DNA of 64,000 nucleotides from Tribonema minus (taxonomy: Eukaryota; Sar; Xanthophyceae; Tribonematales; Tribonemataceae). Under the pieces are notes generated by a model, which was not told the origin of the DNA, did not search any database, and saw nothing but the letters and a program-made list of their open reading frames with translations. Below are positions 12,401 through 24,400 of the stretch, piece after piece. Numbering within the stretch: the stretch's first letter is position 1; the number at the start of each line of letters is the position of its first letter. The DNA lies in contig JAFCMP010000514.1 of assembly GCA_017506865.1 (NCBI GenBank), positions 248,001 to 312,000 on the forward strand, in the 5' to 3' direction. Made by a program: the position numbers and the translations under genes.

Positions 12401-15400
12401 GCACCGCAGTCACTGTGGCGGCACTAGGGCGGTCGCTGTGCAATGAGCCCGACCAGACTTTAGGCATACCTGCGGAAGGCACGTTGGTAAGTTGCAAGAG
12501 TTATTGGCTCAGGTCCACCTCAACTACTGTTTCATAGTCAAATTCTGATGCATTGCAGTGCTCTCCTCTGCATAACTTCAGAACCTCCCTGATCCGCCTT
12601 TGCGCTGTTGCTGCTTGCTTCTGAGGTACTACTAGTAGTACTAGTAATAGTTCAATGCCTCATCTGTCATGGTACACAACATCTTGCGCCACTTGTGACG
12701 CTCTTGCCGCAGCCAATGCCTGATCCCGTTTTTTCTTGGCTTTTCAGCTGGCAGCTTGTCGCAGCTCAATGCTGCGGTAGCGACCGCCGTCACATGTGTG
12801 CCACCATTCGGTTGGCGACTGGTGCTTTGCAAGCGCTGATGTCTGTGTCGCGCTAGGTAAAGGAAGGCACTGGCAGGCGCAGTGAGGCTATCCTCAAGCA
12901 AAGCCTTGCCACTCTTGCCCATATCTAACGACACGCCAAGGCTGTGGTTCAGGTGCATTTGGCATGGTCATACGGCACAGGCCCGAGCAGCAGAGCCGCT
13001 GCTGGCACCACCACTATGGCCGTGGTGTAGGTGGCGTGCCAGCACACCACACGTGCTTGAGATATAATAATTGCTGCTCGCGTCGAACAGACAAACTGGG
13101 ACTCCTGCACGATAGCCATTGCTGAGGCGTCGCCGCCATGGCTGCGAAGCTGCCAATCCTTCACTCAGGGGCGCTGAGAGTATATGCATGCACGGCGCGC
13201 ACGCATGCGCATCCTACTACTAGTAACTAGCTAGCGATACAGGCTCAAAATTTCCCAGGAAACTTCAACTTCTGTGTTCAGAACATTGTCAAAAAACAAA
13301 TGGACTCACTCTGGGTCGCCTTCCCAACGCACTGTGGCATATGCGCGCGTGCGCGGCCTATTGCTCGGCAAGGCCAGGGGTCCTGCTGCAAGCTTCGCTC
13401 GCAGGTTATAGTTCAAATTTACAAGACAACGTGATACTGGTACTAGCCTAAGGTACTACCTCTGCAGCAGCTAGTACCTGCAGATAAGCAGCAGCAACTG
13501 TTGCAGCAGTGGGGATTGAGTTTTGTCAAAACCAAACTCATGCATAAAAGAAGTCAACCTGCGAAGCAATACACTGTCATGTTTCACTCATGCTTTAGAG
13601 TATATGACACAAGGCGTCCCATTCAATTTGCAGGGCAGCCTGCAACAGCAACTGCTGCATCAGTCCAATGGCATCATGTTCACTATGTATACACGATGCA
13701 TGACACAACTTGTGATGAGGCAATGTAAAGCGTTGATGGCACAGTGTCAGCCATGCACTCACATTTGCCTTCCCAATTGCGAACAAATCAAATCTCCAGG
13801 CTAAACCTTGAAGCCTACTGTGATACTTCTAATAGTATAATCAGAATCTATTCACACATAAACCCATTGGCGAGCACCCGGTGGGCCACCAGTATACGCA
13901 ATTTGCACGAGGTTTTTCGCTTACCAGTGAGGCCACCAGTCTGTGAAGTGATCAAATGTACAGTACTTTGTCGGCGTAGTTCCCACTGACAGACTGTGAT
14001 TTTGACGCAACGCTTGTCGCCCATTCGCTTGTAGGCACTCGTGGCGGGGCTCTCAGCATCTGGCAGGGCACCATCAACCTGGCCGCATCCAACCTGTCGG
14101 GAAACTCAGGCAAGGCCAATTTCATGTGCAGTTTGATAACCTGAGGCGAGTCTTGCGTACGCTGGGGCTACCAGTTCAACCAATTGACGCACAGAATGAA
14201 TCAGTGGCTGCTGCCGAGGGTGGAAGGTTCACTGACAGCGCACTGCATGCGGTGCAAGTCACTGACAGGCTGAGTACACATAATCATCCCACAATGCAGA
14301 ATGCGCACCGCATTCCATTTGCTTATTGTTCCCTTCTGGTCTGAATTACTTCAAATCATGAAATAGCGGGAGCACGTTCTGCGCATGACATTGAACAGTA
14401 CAAGCAATCTGATTTATAAATGATGGTGCAAATTACTCTTCAACGAATGCCATAGGTTGCTTCGATAGACTTGATTATGTCACATGCACAATGTACACTT
14501 TACCTTGGCATAGTACTGGGCGCTCAGTGACTACGAGTTCAGCTATTAATAAGTGTACTACGCAGCATCCCCCAAAGATCCAGCAGCTGACAGCCTGAGG
14601 CTGAGCTTGGAGTCAGGCCTCATTGTTTGCGCACTGCCAGTGTGAGCATTACTGCCAACAGTTCCAATGTGAACATCCAATTGATGTTTGTGATCTGCCA
14701 GATTCTGTGCATAGCCTACTGGCAGCAGGGACACAAATGTGATGTGCTCACAATGTCATCATGAAGGATGTGAAGGTCCAGGACCTTCGAGTGGGTCTGG
14801 TGGTTGAAACCACGAAGCCTATCTGCTGAATTTACTATCATTGTCGTAACAAGAGTTGCTGCACTGGATTTTCCAATTTCAAAGCACTGCCGCATCAAGC
14901 AACGTCGAGTTCAAGCGCTTCACATGGTGCGCAATGAGGATCTGCAAAGTGCCTCCGTTGCAATTGCATTGTGCGCATCTGTTGAAATAATCACACAAAC
15001 GGCATCTGCATCTTGTGAATGCTGCAGCCAGCGAATTTGGAGGAGCCATGTATGCCAGCGACAATGTTGTGGTAAACTGCTGGGAAACCAACTTCACGAG
15101 CAACAGAGGTGAGAGTTTACAGCACCATGTATCACTAGTACAAAAGACGCTGTCAGCAGCAGCGGCGCTGCGGGCCCCCAAACCAAACAACGCAGCTATG
15201 GCGTCGGCACAAACGAACTTCGATGCCGACTGGACGGAGGCTGACTCCAGGCAGCAAACAGCATGCGCTGCCCTCTCAGGCAAGCGACGGGGGGTAGGCT
15301 TGGCTGCCGCACGACTAGAGGCGCGTGAAGCATGCGCCCCAGCAGACGAGGTCACGGCACAGGTGCTGGCAGCAAAGCACCCTGAAACTGGCACCCGGCC

Positions 15401-18400
15401 GGGGGTAGTCGATACGCCAATGGAGCAAGTGCGCGGCCTGGTACGCGACGCCCGGCGGCACTGCTTACACAGCGCAGGGGTGGCAACGACCACCGGGCCA
15501 GCTGGCAGCGGCAGTCCTGTCTTCGAATCGGGTCAGGCACATGATCACAGCGATAGGCCTGAGGATGCTGCCAGCGCAGCCGGACGGCGCCTCGAGGTGG
15601 AGGCGGCAGACATACTGTCGACCTTGTCCGCAGCAGGGGCGGGGAAGGCAGGAGGGCTGGACGGCCTACGCTATGAACACCTCTTGATGGCCGCTGGGCC
15701 TGGTGCACCAGTGAAAGCAGCCACCCGCCCCGTGAGCAGTGCCTCGCCAGGACTAGCTGGTGATTCAGAATCAGATGTGATGGAACCGGCATTCGCTCAT
15801 CACCTGGCCAAGGTGTTCACGACGCTGCTTGTTGAGCCCGAACTGCTGCCGGAGCAATCGCAACGGCTTCTCCGCGCCGCGGCCCTCTCAGGCATAGGAC
15901 AGAAGCGGCGTCCGATCGCCTGCTCCAGTGTCTGGCGCAGACTCCTCGGGTCCACAGCGGCACGGAGTGTCAAGGTCAAGATATCGGGGCTGCTGGCCTC
16001 CATGTCGCAGTTTGGCGTAGGATACCGGTCTGGCGTCGAGCATGTGGCAGCGCGCGCGCGCGTGTGGCACGAGCTGTATGGCACCACTATCCAACTGGAC
16101 TGTGAGAACGCATTTAACAGTGTGGATCGCGCCGCCATTGTGCGGGGGCTTATGCTCTTCTGTCCGGAGCTGCTCCCGCACTTTGAGTCCGTATACTGTG
16201 GTGACACTGCCCCAGAGATGCGGGTGGAGGTGAACGGTGAAGCTCGCATTATCTGCTCCCACCTAGGGTGCCAGCAAGGGGACCCTCTAGGGCCGCTGTA
16301 CTTTGCAGTGGCAGCGGCCTTCCTACTCTTCTACCCTGATGGAGTGAATGCGACGCCCGGCAGTATGCCGGCCTACGGCCACAGCACAGCGGAACCGCCA
16401 GCCCCGCACTGCGCTTTCCTGGATGACCTCAACGTGCTGCAAGCTGCCTACTTCGACGATGCAGCGGCCGCTGGGGTGGCAGAGGTGATCCGCCGGCTGG
16501 CGGCAGGGGGCCTACGCGTTCGACCAGACAAGTCGCTGGCCATCGCCATGCGCGGCACAGTGTTTGATGAAGCGGCTAGAGCACGCCTGCGCGCCCTTGA
16601 CATACCGTTTGTGGACACCACCATGCCAGAATCCAGTCAGGGCTTTACATCGGTCGGGGTACCGGTAGGGCACCCAGCCTATGTGCACGCTGCCATGAGC
16701 AAGCATCTTGTCGACGCAGGGACATGGCGATTGTCGTGGCAGCTAGCTGGAATGGCGCGGCATCACCTACAGGCAGCACAGTTCATTCTACGCAGGTCAC
16801 TGACGAAGCGCATGGGCTTCTTAGCTCGGGTCGTTGACACGGCTTTGAGTGAGACATGGTTGCACGCGTTTGACGGGTTCTGTGCATGGACGCTCGAACG
16901 CATGCTGCATCTGCACGGCTGCTCTACCGCGGCAGCCATGAAGTCACACCTGCTGGCCGCCTGCACTGCTGGTGACAATGAGGAAGCCAGCAGTGGCAGC
17001 GTGCTGGTATTGCCGCGCTTGGGCCCGCCAGAACTCACGGACATCGCAGTGCCACTGCGGGCGTCACGGTTGCCGGAGCGACGAGGCGGTCTGGGCATGC
17101 CGCTTTTGGGGCTACTGGCACCAGCCGCATACACGGCCCAGGCATGCACAACACTGAGGCCGGCAATAATTCATGCCACTGTGGCAGCAGGGGCCCTGAG
17201 GCTCGGCACTGACGAACACGGCGCAGTCACCTGGTTCGCGCAGCACTCATGCGCAATACGCGAGGACCAGGGACTGCCGCCAATCATCGAGGCCGTGCGA
17301 CGCTCTACGCGAGCGCTGACAGCTGATGGCGGCGAAAAATCACGCACAGCTGTGGCCGAGCAGCTCCCAGCATCGTTGCTACGGTGGGCAGCAGATACGA
17401 CGGCCGCAGCGTCGACGCTCCCCACTGCGGTGCAAGCGATCTACGCCGCAACTGCCGTCACGGAGACAGTGACCACTGAGCCAGCCCCACACACCCACGG
17501 CATTGTGCCTGGCGCCGAGGCGGCCGCTGCGGCGGCGACCGTACCTGGCCCTCAAGCCGCTGCCGCGGCTGCCCCTTCCACGCCCGCTAAAACACAAACT
17601 AGCGCGGAAGAAAGCAGCTGCAGCGGCGGGCAGGAGGACGACGACGACGACTGGGAGGCCTATGCTGATGAGATCTGCAGGAAGGTAGTGCCCCGCCGCC
17701 GGCGCGGTCACTTCACGCACGGACTACAAGCCGGCCTTTCAAATGTTCTTCGACGTCAATACGAGGATTGCCTGGTGGAGGACCTAGAGGCTGCCTCGGC
17801 TGGTGCCGTGGGCAAGCCGACGCAGGCTGCACCTATTGGTGACTCGCGCGACACCAGCCGCCGCCGCCAACAGGCTAGCGCACGGGTCCTGGCGCAGCTG
17901 CGCAGCCAGCGTGCGTCCGGGGCAATGGCGTGGATGAGCGTGCCACCCACTGCCAATGACCGCCCGGGTGCGGCGCCCATGTCCAGTATGGCAGCAGCCA
18001 CGATGATTTTGATTGCGATCTTCATAGACGGGTGGGGCATACAGGGCGAGGTGTGCCCATGGCGGTGCAGTGATGTGAGCCCCACCTCCACGCATGCGAT
18101 CAGCTGCCCCAGCCAGCACATACGGGGGCACAACGCGACACACACTGCCCAAAAGCGGTGCCTGCAGCGCATCTTGAGACAGCACCATGTCTCTATTGTC
18201 CGCAATGAGGACGCTAGCGTCTTCAAGGTACCGGGGTATCGGGCGGACACAGTCATTGACCCAGGGTGTCTGCACTTTAGCAGTGCATACCGTAACAAGG
18301 GAATAGTGCTAGACACAAGTGTGCGCGCGCCCACAGCGAGCTCGAACCTGACAGGCAGAACAAATGCCTCGAACACGGACGGCTATGCTGCTGGGGTGGG

Positions 18401-21400
18401 GGAGGACGCGAAGGTCAAGCACCACACCGGCACCTTGACGTCATCTTGGGCTTTTGTGCCATTCGTGCAGGAGTCGTACGGACGGCTGGGCAAGCAGACA
18501 AGCCTTTTTGTTAAGGAGTTGGCAATGCACTCAGCACTGTGCTCAGGGGGGGGGAAGGCAGATGTGTTACGCAAGGCCGGGTTAGCTAAGCGTCAGATCC
18601 TCATTGAGCTGAGCATATTGCTGGCGCGGGAGTTGGCGGAGCGCGTTATGGCGTACACACGTGGAGCGCGAATGCTGGGCTGTGTTGCGGCGCCGGTATC
18701 CAAGCTCCTAGGGCACAGCGCAGACTAGGCTGCTGCGTTGACGCAAGCTTTTCGATTGCATAGGCAACCCGGCCTCCCTTGGGCCTTTATAAATACAAGT
18801 CCATACGTACAATCGCACCTACAACATGGCATTTCCACAGCCACAAGTGGAATATAATACAAGTACAATCGCACAGGACCACACACCTGCAATTAGGCGC
18901 TTGGTACCTGTGCACATCTGATTCAGTTATAGTTGTATTGGAATATCATGGTGCTGCTGAGTACACAGTTTCGCCAACTGCAGGTGTCAGAGGCATCTGC
19001 ATAAAGTGGTTCAAGGTTTGACTTGCGAAAAACGGGACCTGATTTCAAAACGGGACCCACAGGGGTGAACTCTGCAAATGGACTTCTCTCAATTGTGATG
19101 ACGTGGGTGTAATAGTCATGCCTAGAAATAATCAATGGAAGAAAGTTTTTTTTGCATTCAGGATCTTGAGGTATACCATGTTGAACTTGGACTTGAACAT
19201 CAACTTCAACTGTGAAGTTTGGCTAAGTACAGAAGTTCAACTCCATATTGAAGTTTTAAATGCGCTCAGTGCTCATCATGGTATCCCGACCAACTTCAAC
19301 ACTGGTCCCTCCACCTAATAACTTCAACATCATGTTGAAATTCAGCAGTGAACGCTGGCAGGGTTCAACCAGACTTCGCCAAAGTGGTTTGATGCTGGGT
19401 CCCGTTTTCGAATTCAGGTCCCGTTTTTCGCAATTCAATCCTTTCATTGCCATAATGATTTCACCCAGGCATGGTCCACATCCATACAAATACTTCCGCC
19501 CTGAGGCGGTGATCGTACAGCGGTTTCAATGACAGCTAGCTGTCTCAATGGAGCTTTGGCAAGTGACAGCGCCTAGCTCAGCTCTTAGTGAGGTTGAGTC
19601 TAGTTGGGCACTGGCGTGGCTGTTCATTACATTATATTAGATATGCCTGCCTGCTGATTCTCAACAATGATCACCTTCTTCTAGTAACACCTGGTATACT
19701 GACATATGCTGCATCCACTACCTGCAAATTGTGTTTGCTTGGGTCCCTTGGTTGTCCAGAGTCTCTGGAAGGCTGGTGATGAGCTACTATACTAGTGTAC
19801 GCTCTCAGCAAGCACCATCAGCAAGCCACTATGAAAGCTTTCTTGACAGTCACTTGGCACAGGAATCTGCATTTTCCCGATCAGCCCAACAAATTCCATT
19901 ACTTAGTTTGTTCTGAAGAGTTCATCACAGTAACTGTAGTACTACTAGTAGCACGTCTGTAGAAAGAAATGAAATCAGAATAAGGAAGCCTTCGGGCTGA
20001 GTGGTAGAACCACACATACTTGTCGATATAAGACACATTTTGGTCACAGCTGCTACTGCAGCAGCAACGGTCAGCTTTATGCGGGTTTACATTACATCAC
20101 GTTGTCATGAACGGCAACTGGTGCGCTGCAGTGGCCAGAGGTCTTTTCAAACAAACTCGAAGCATTTAAAGACAACGTACAGATTTTGAGCGTTGAGTAT
20201 TTCATCGTAACTTCGTGGAACCTTTGAAAGCTTGTTAACCAACACTTGACTTCTCCATGCCTGGACTTCTTCATGCCATCTGGCATGCCATGGCCTTGAA
20301 TTTTAGTGTGCACATGGAGCACTGCGGCACCAGGCATGAATGTGAAGTTGTGCTATTGCAGGAATTTGGTTCATGCCAACAATCGTTCTCGATGAAAGCA
20401 CTCTAAGACTCGCAGTAACCCTAGTGTGAACCTTGAAGCTTTAGGGCTGACTAAGGCAGGGGCAGGCAGCTGGCAGCAGCAAGTAGGTGCAAGATTGCTG
20501 CCATGATTTCGTGTTGAGCTCTTCTTCACTTGGACACTTTAGCAACAGGTGCCAGCTGTCAACCAATCGTTTACCCTGTGAGTGAGTGTGATATTCTGTT
20601 CCGGCCATTTCACAAGATGCTGGCAGGGGGCTCTGCCATTAAACCAGCCATGTATTGGTAAGTATTGCAATAAAACTTACCATGTGTTTGTGTTGCAGAG
20701 TCACTCTGAGTCAGCGCTAGAGGTGTGCATGACATTGTGTGTGCTGTGTGCCTGGTGCCATGATCCAGCTGACAATGGAGGGGCCTGGTATGCGGAATCC
20801 ATATCAGGAAGTGCTGAGGCATGCTCATTCGACAGCAATGTAAGCCCTGAAGGCGGCGCGATCTTTTTGTTTCCAAGCCAGCCACAACAAAGCTTCAGCA
20901 TCCATAGCTGCTCATTCACGGACAACGTCGCTACCACTGGGGCGGGCGGTGCGATCGTCCAAGCGGGATCCTTCACTCGCATGGCCGCACAAGTGACAGC
21001 CTCAACATTCAGTCGCAACTCCGCCCAGTGCTGCTTTGCTGGAGGGCAGAGCGCCATCAACGATACTGTCGCCACGTGCCAAGATGTCTCTTCCGGCTAT
21101 GGCGTGGGATGGTGAGCACTGATCATTGGCACTGCAGCAGTTGCTGACGCCTCCCAGACCAGCATACATGTGACATGTTTTGTAGTACATGACATTGTAT
21201 GGATTTGGTGGTAGACAATATTGAGCACCAGATGTTATTGCGCTTGGTATCAGCCCTTCGTTTCAAGATGCAACTTCAGCAGCTGCACTTCCGTGCGCTC
21301 ATACGTGTAGGAAAGAAATGCAATTTTCATCACGGGCTGCTGCATCGGAGCCTGCATCACATTGTCAGCTCCATGCTGCTCGCACAATGTGCCGGCTGCA

Positions 21401-24400
21401 TGTAATTATGCTGTACTTCGGTGCTTTACATACTTCAAGTAGGTTCTAAAATGCCTTGTCGCTTATGAATTCACTTCCCACCAGCATCATGACATACAAT
21501 TGTCAAAAGCCATTGAGGTTCGGGTTTGTAGCACACTGTGACAGACGGTGCCATATGTGAAGGGTAGTCGGACGTGGTGCAGCCTCAATCATCACCTGCA
21601 AATCAGCTCCATGTACAGCGTAGCCCGCGTCCCTTCGTGCGGCCTTGCTGCTCCATATACTTGTGAGTGCATCTTGGCCGGCGGAGGTGCACGGCGGGGG
21701 TTAGTTGACCATTTCATGACTTGAGAGCGCTCGACAAAAGAGCAGTCACAGTCCGGCTTCTTCGTTACACTTTTGTGCTGCCAGCTTCATTTTATATGAC
21801 AACCCTGCTACAAATCCTAGAGCAAGGCTTTTGTGATTTGCAGCGGGCAATTCCTTAACCCTATGTCAACCGAAGGACAAATATTTTACAGGAGCAGACA
21901 CAGATACTGTATCACAACAGCGCACACTGTGGCACACCAAGTGTAATTACACTGTGTAACGCAACGCCGCGAATTGCCAGTACAGGTGCAAGTGACCAGT
22001 GCTCTTCTGTCGTGCCCTGCACAGGCCATGCTGCTATAAAGGAACATACATCGGCTCAAGCAGCGGCACCGCGAACAAGTTCGCCTGTGAAGCTTGCGAT
22101 CTTCCTGAGCTCAACTGCACCAGCGTGGGCTCCACGATCGAAACATTGCAACTTGGTGCGGGATTTTGGCGCGAGACCATCACCCAGGATGAGTACAGGC
22201 AATGCTGGAACCCAGATGCGTGCAAGGGAGGGGAGGCATCAGAACCTGACCTCTACTGCGCAGAGGGCTATGAGGGGCCATGTGAGTGCTGGTGCCAGAA
22301 GTTCAAAAATCTCCCCTCACATATCAACACAGAAGGCATGGACCACAACAACAGTAACTGTTCAACGTTAAGTTACTGTGGCGTTGCTTGATTGGACCAT
22401 GAAGGCTTCACGTCATCAAAGGCTGCATGTACACCGCTGGAAACTTCACATCGGTAAGAGCAGGTAAACTTTCAAGGCTCAGCCAACCATACACAAAGTC
22501 TTCTGGTGGCAAAGTCATGGGATGTCAGCTCAACCAGTTAATGTCTGCTTCAATAAAGTTTAACGTTTGGGCAGTCTCGATCATCATGGCCATTTCATGA
22601 ACAAAAGTTGAACCACAACAGGCTCGTGTTAGAGTTTGAAATGCAAACAACAACAACGTGGCATTGGCATTTGTTGTGAATAGACAAGGCCTTATAGGGC
22701 AGCTGCTGCAGCGACCTTGCGTCAGTATGACATTATGTCATACTATTACAGCGACAAACCTTGGTGCTCCAATTTGCACAGCCCAGCATCCTCGCTCTGC
22801 GTGTGTACGCCATTATGCGCTCCGCCAGCCCCGTGCCGATACTATGTAGTACGCTCAGCACACGGTCAGTGAGGATCAGGTTCTGAAGCTTAGCGAGCAC
22901 AACCTTGTGCAACACGTCTCTGCCTTCCCCCGCCTGAGCACAATGCTGCGTGCATTGCCAACTGCTTCACAAACAGCTTTGTTTCTAGTATGCTGAGTGA
23001 CAAATTTGATGCTGCTGAGTGCTTTGCCAAGTTAAATGCTGTCTTGAAGTTCTTGCTCAGCGTGCCCGCGTGACTCCTGAACAAGTGGCACAGTAGGTTG
23101 CTGCAGTACTTTCAGGCAGACCGGCGATGTGTGTCACTTTCAAAGTAATTGGTGCAGCCTCATACAAGCTGGCTGGCGCAGATGATGGTGCAATATTTTA
23201 AGCTGAAAATGTTGCACCTGAGCTGCACATTGTCAATTTGATGGGTTTAAAAAGCTGCTGCAGATTTTTGGAATATCATGCATACCACTTGAAATGTTGA
23301 GAATTCACCGTTGCAGTGTTGTATATAAATGTGAATGTTCAACTTGTTTGATTGTAAACTCGGTCTGTCAGCAATCATTGTCATTATGGCCCAGTGGCCG
23401 TTGGAGACAAATCAATTATTCAGGTACTGCCCCTGTATGTACAAGCAAGCATCCTTGAAAATTGTGAAAGTTGCAAGCAATTAGATATTATCAATTACTT
23501 TGTTATTCGGTGCACTTTCATGCCAGTATGATTTGCGGCACGACATGATGGCCTGCAGGCCTGATTGCATCTGAGATTCTCATAAATGTTGCTGCAAGTG
23601 CGCAAACATTTGCAGTGAGTCAGACACTGCCTGGATGTCCGCACGCAATTGCGGAAACTATAAGCTGGAATTCTTTTGTTGCAGCTCAGCCACACCTGCG
23701 CCATGTGTGCCTTGTCGTTGCTGCGTGCATGCAGACTGCGCTGTGTGCGGCGCAGGGCGCATGGCACTCGCCGGCTACCGCTGCTTTACATGCAATGGCA
23801 GTGCCGTCGCAGTGGGAGTGACAGTCTTGGCAGTCATAGTGGTCATCCTCGTCTTCATGCTTTGGGCGTTGTTCGCTGGCGCGGTGGGAGCCGACACAGG
23901 CTTGGGTGGCGCACAGACGGTGGGGAGTACGGCAGCAGCATTGCGGGCGGGCAACGTGCTCTTGGCATTGGCACGGCAGTTGCGACAGCCTATCATCGTA
24001 TTGCAGGTAAGGCCCGACCATTCTGTGCCTGCTATATGGCAGCATCGGAAGACACAACGCCTTCTGCCACTGGCACATTCAATTGTCAAGCCTGTCACTT
24101 AAGTCCAGTTGCGCTGACAGTATGATATTGAATTGTTGCGACTGTTATACCACAAAGTTTTAAAGCAATAGGACAAAAAGGTATTGCCCAACTTGACGTT
24201 GAAACAGTAAACGTTCACACCACCATCGGTCCTTCTAGAATTCCTGACAGTGCGCTTTAAGTTGCAGCACTCTGACATCTGATTCAGGGCCTCAAACACA
24301 CCAATAGAAGTTTATTCAGAGACAGAGTTTGTTTTTAGACAGTGTTTTTGAACAGTGTGACAATATTTGAAAACCATCATCAGTTATGCCACAACAGACT

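Larger units (their letters stand above)
15109..20768 (+). other. Longest intron of the Pmp-like gene (5.7 kb), enlarged by insertions
   Basis: This intron contains the R2-like retrotransposon and a TIR element at 19018-19438. The rest (19.4-20.7 kb) shows no coding signal. Without both insertions it would be about 1.5 kb. Confidence 0.7.

Noticed and set aside
12730-13190. GC-rich patch as a hidden gene
   Set aside because: Frames on both strands are short and no domain motif or consistent splice set was found.
14879-15493. 204-codon minus-strand open frame
   Set aside because: Opposite the host exon and RT ORF. It is a shadow of GC-rich coding sequence on the plus strand.
17784-18376. Two long minus-strand frames within the RT ORF
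   Set aside because: Complementary shadows of the C-terminal RT region; no family motif.
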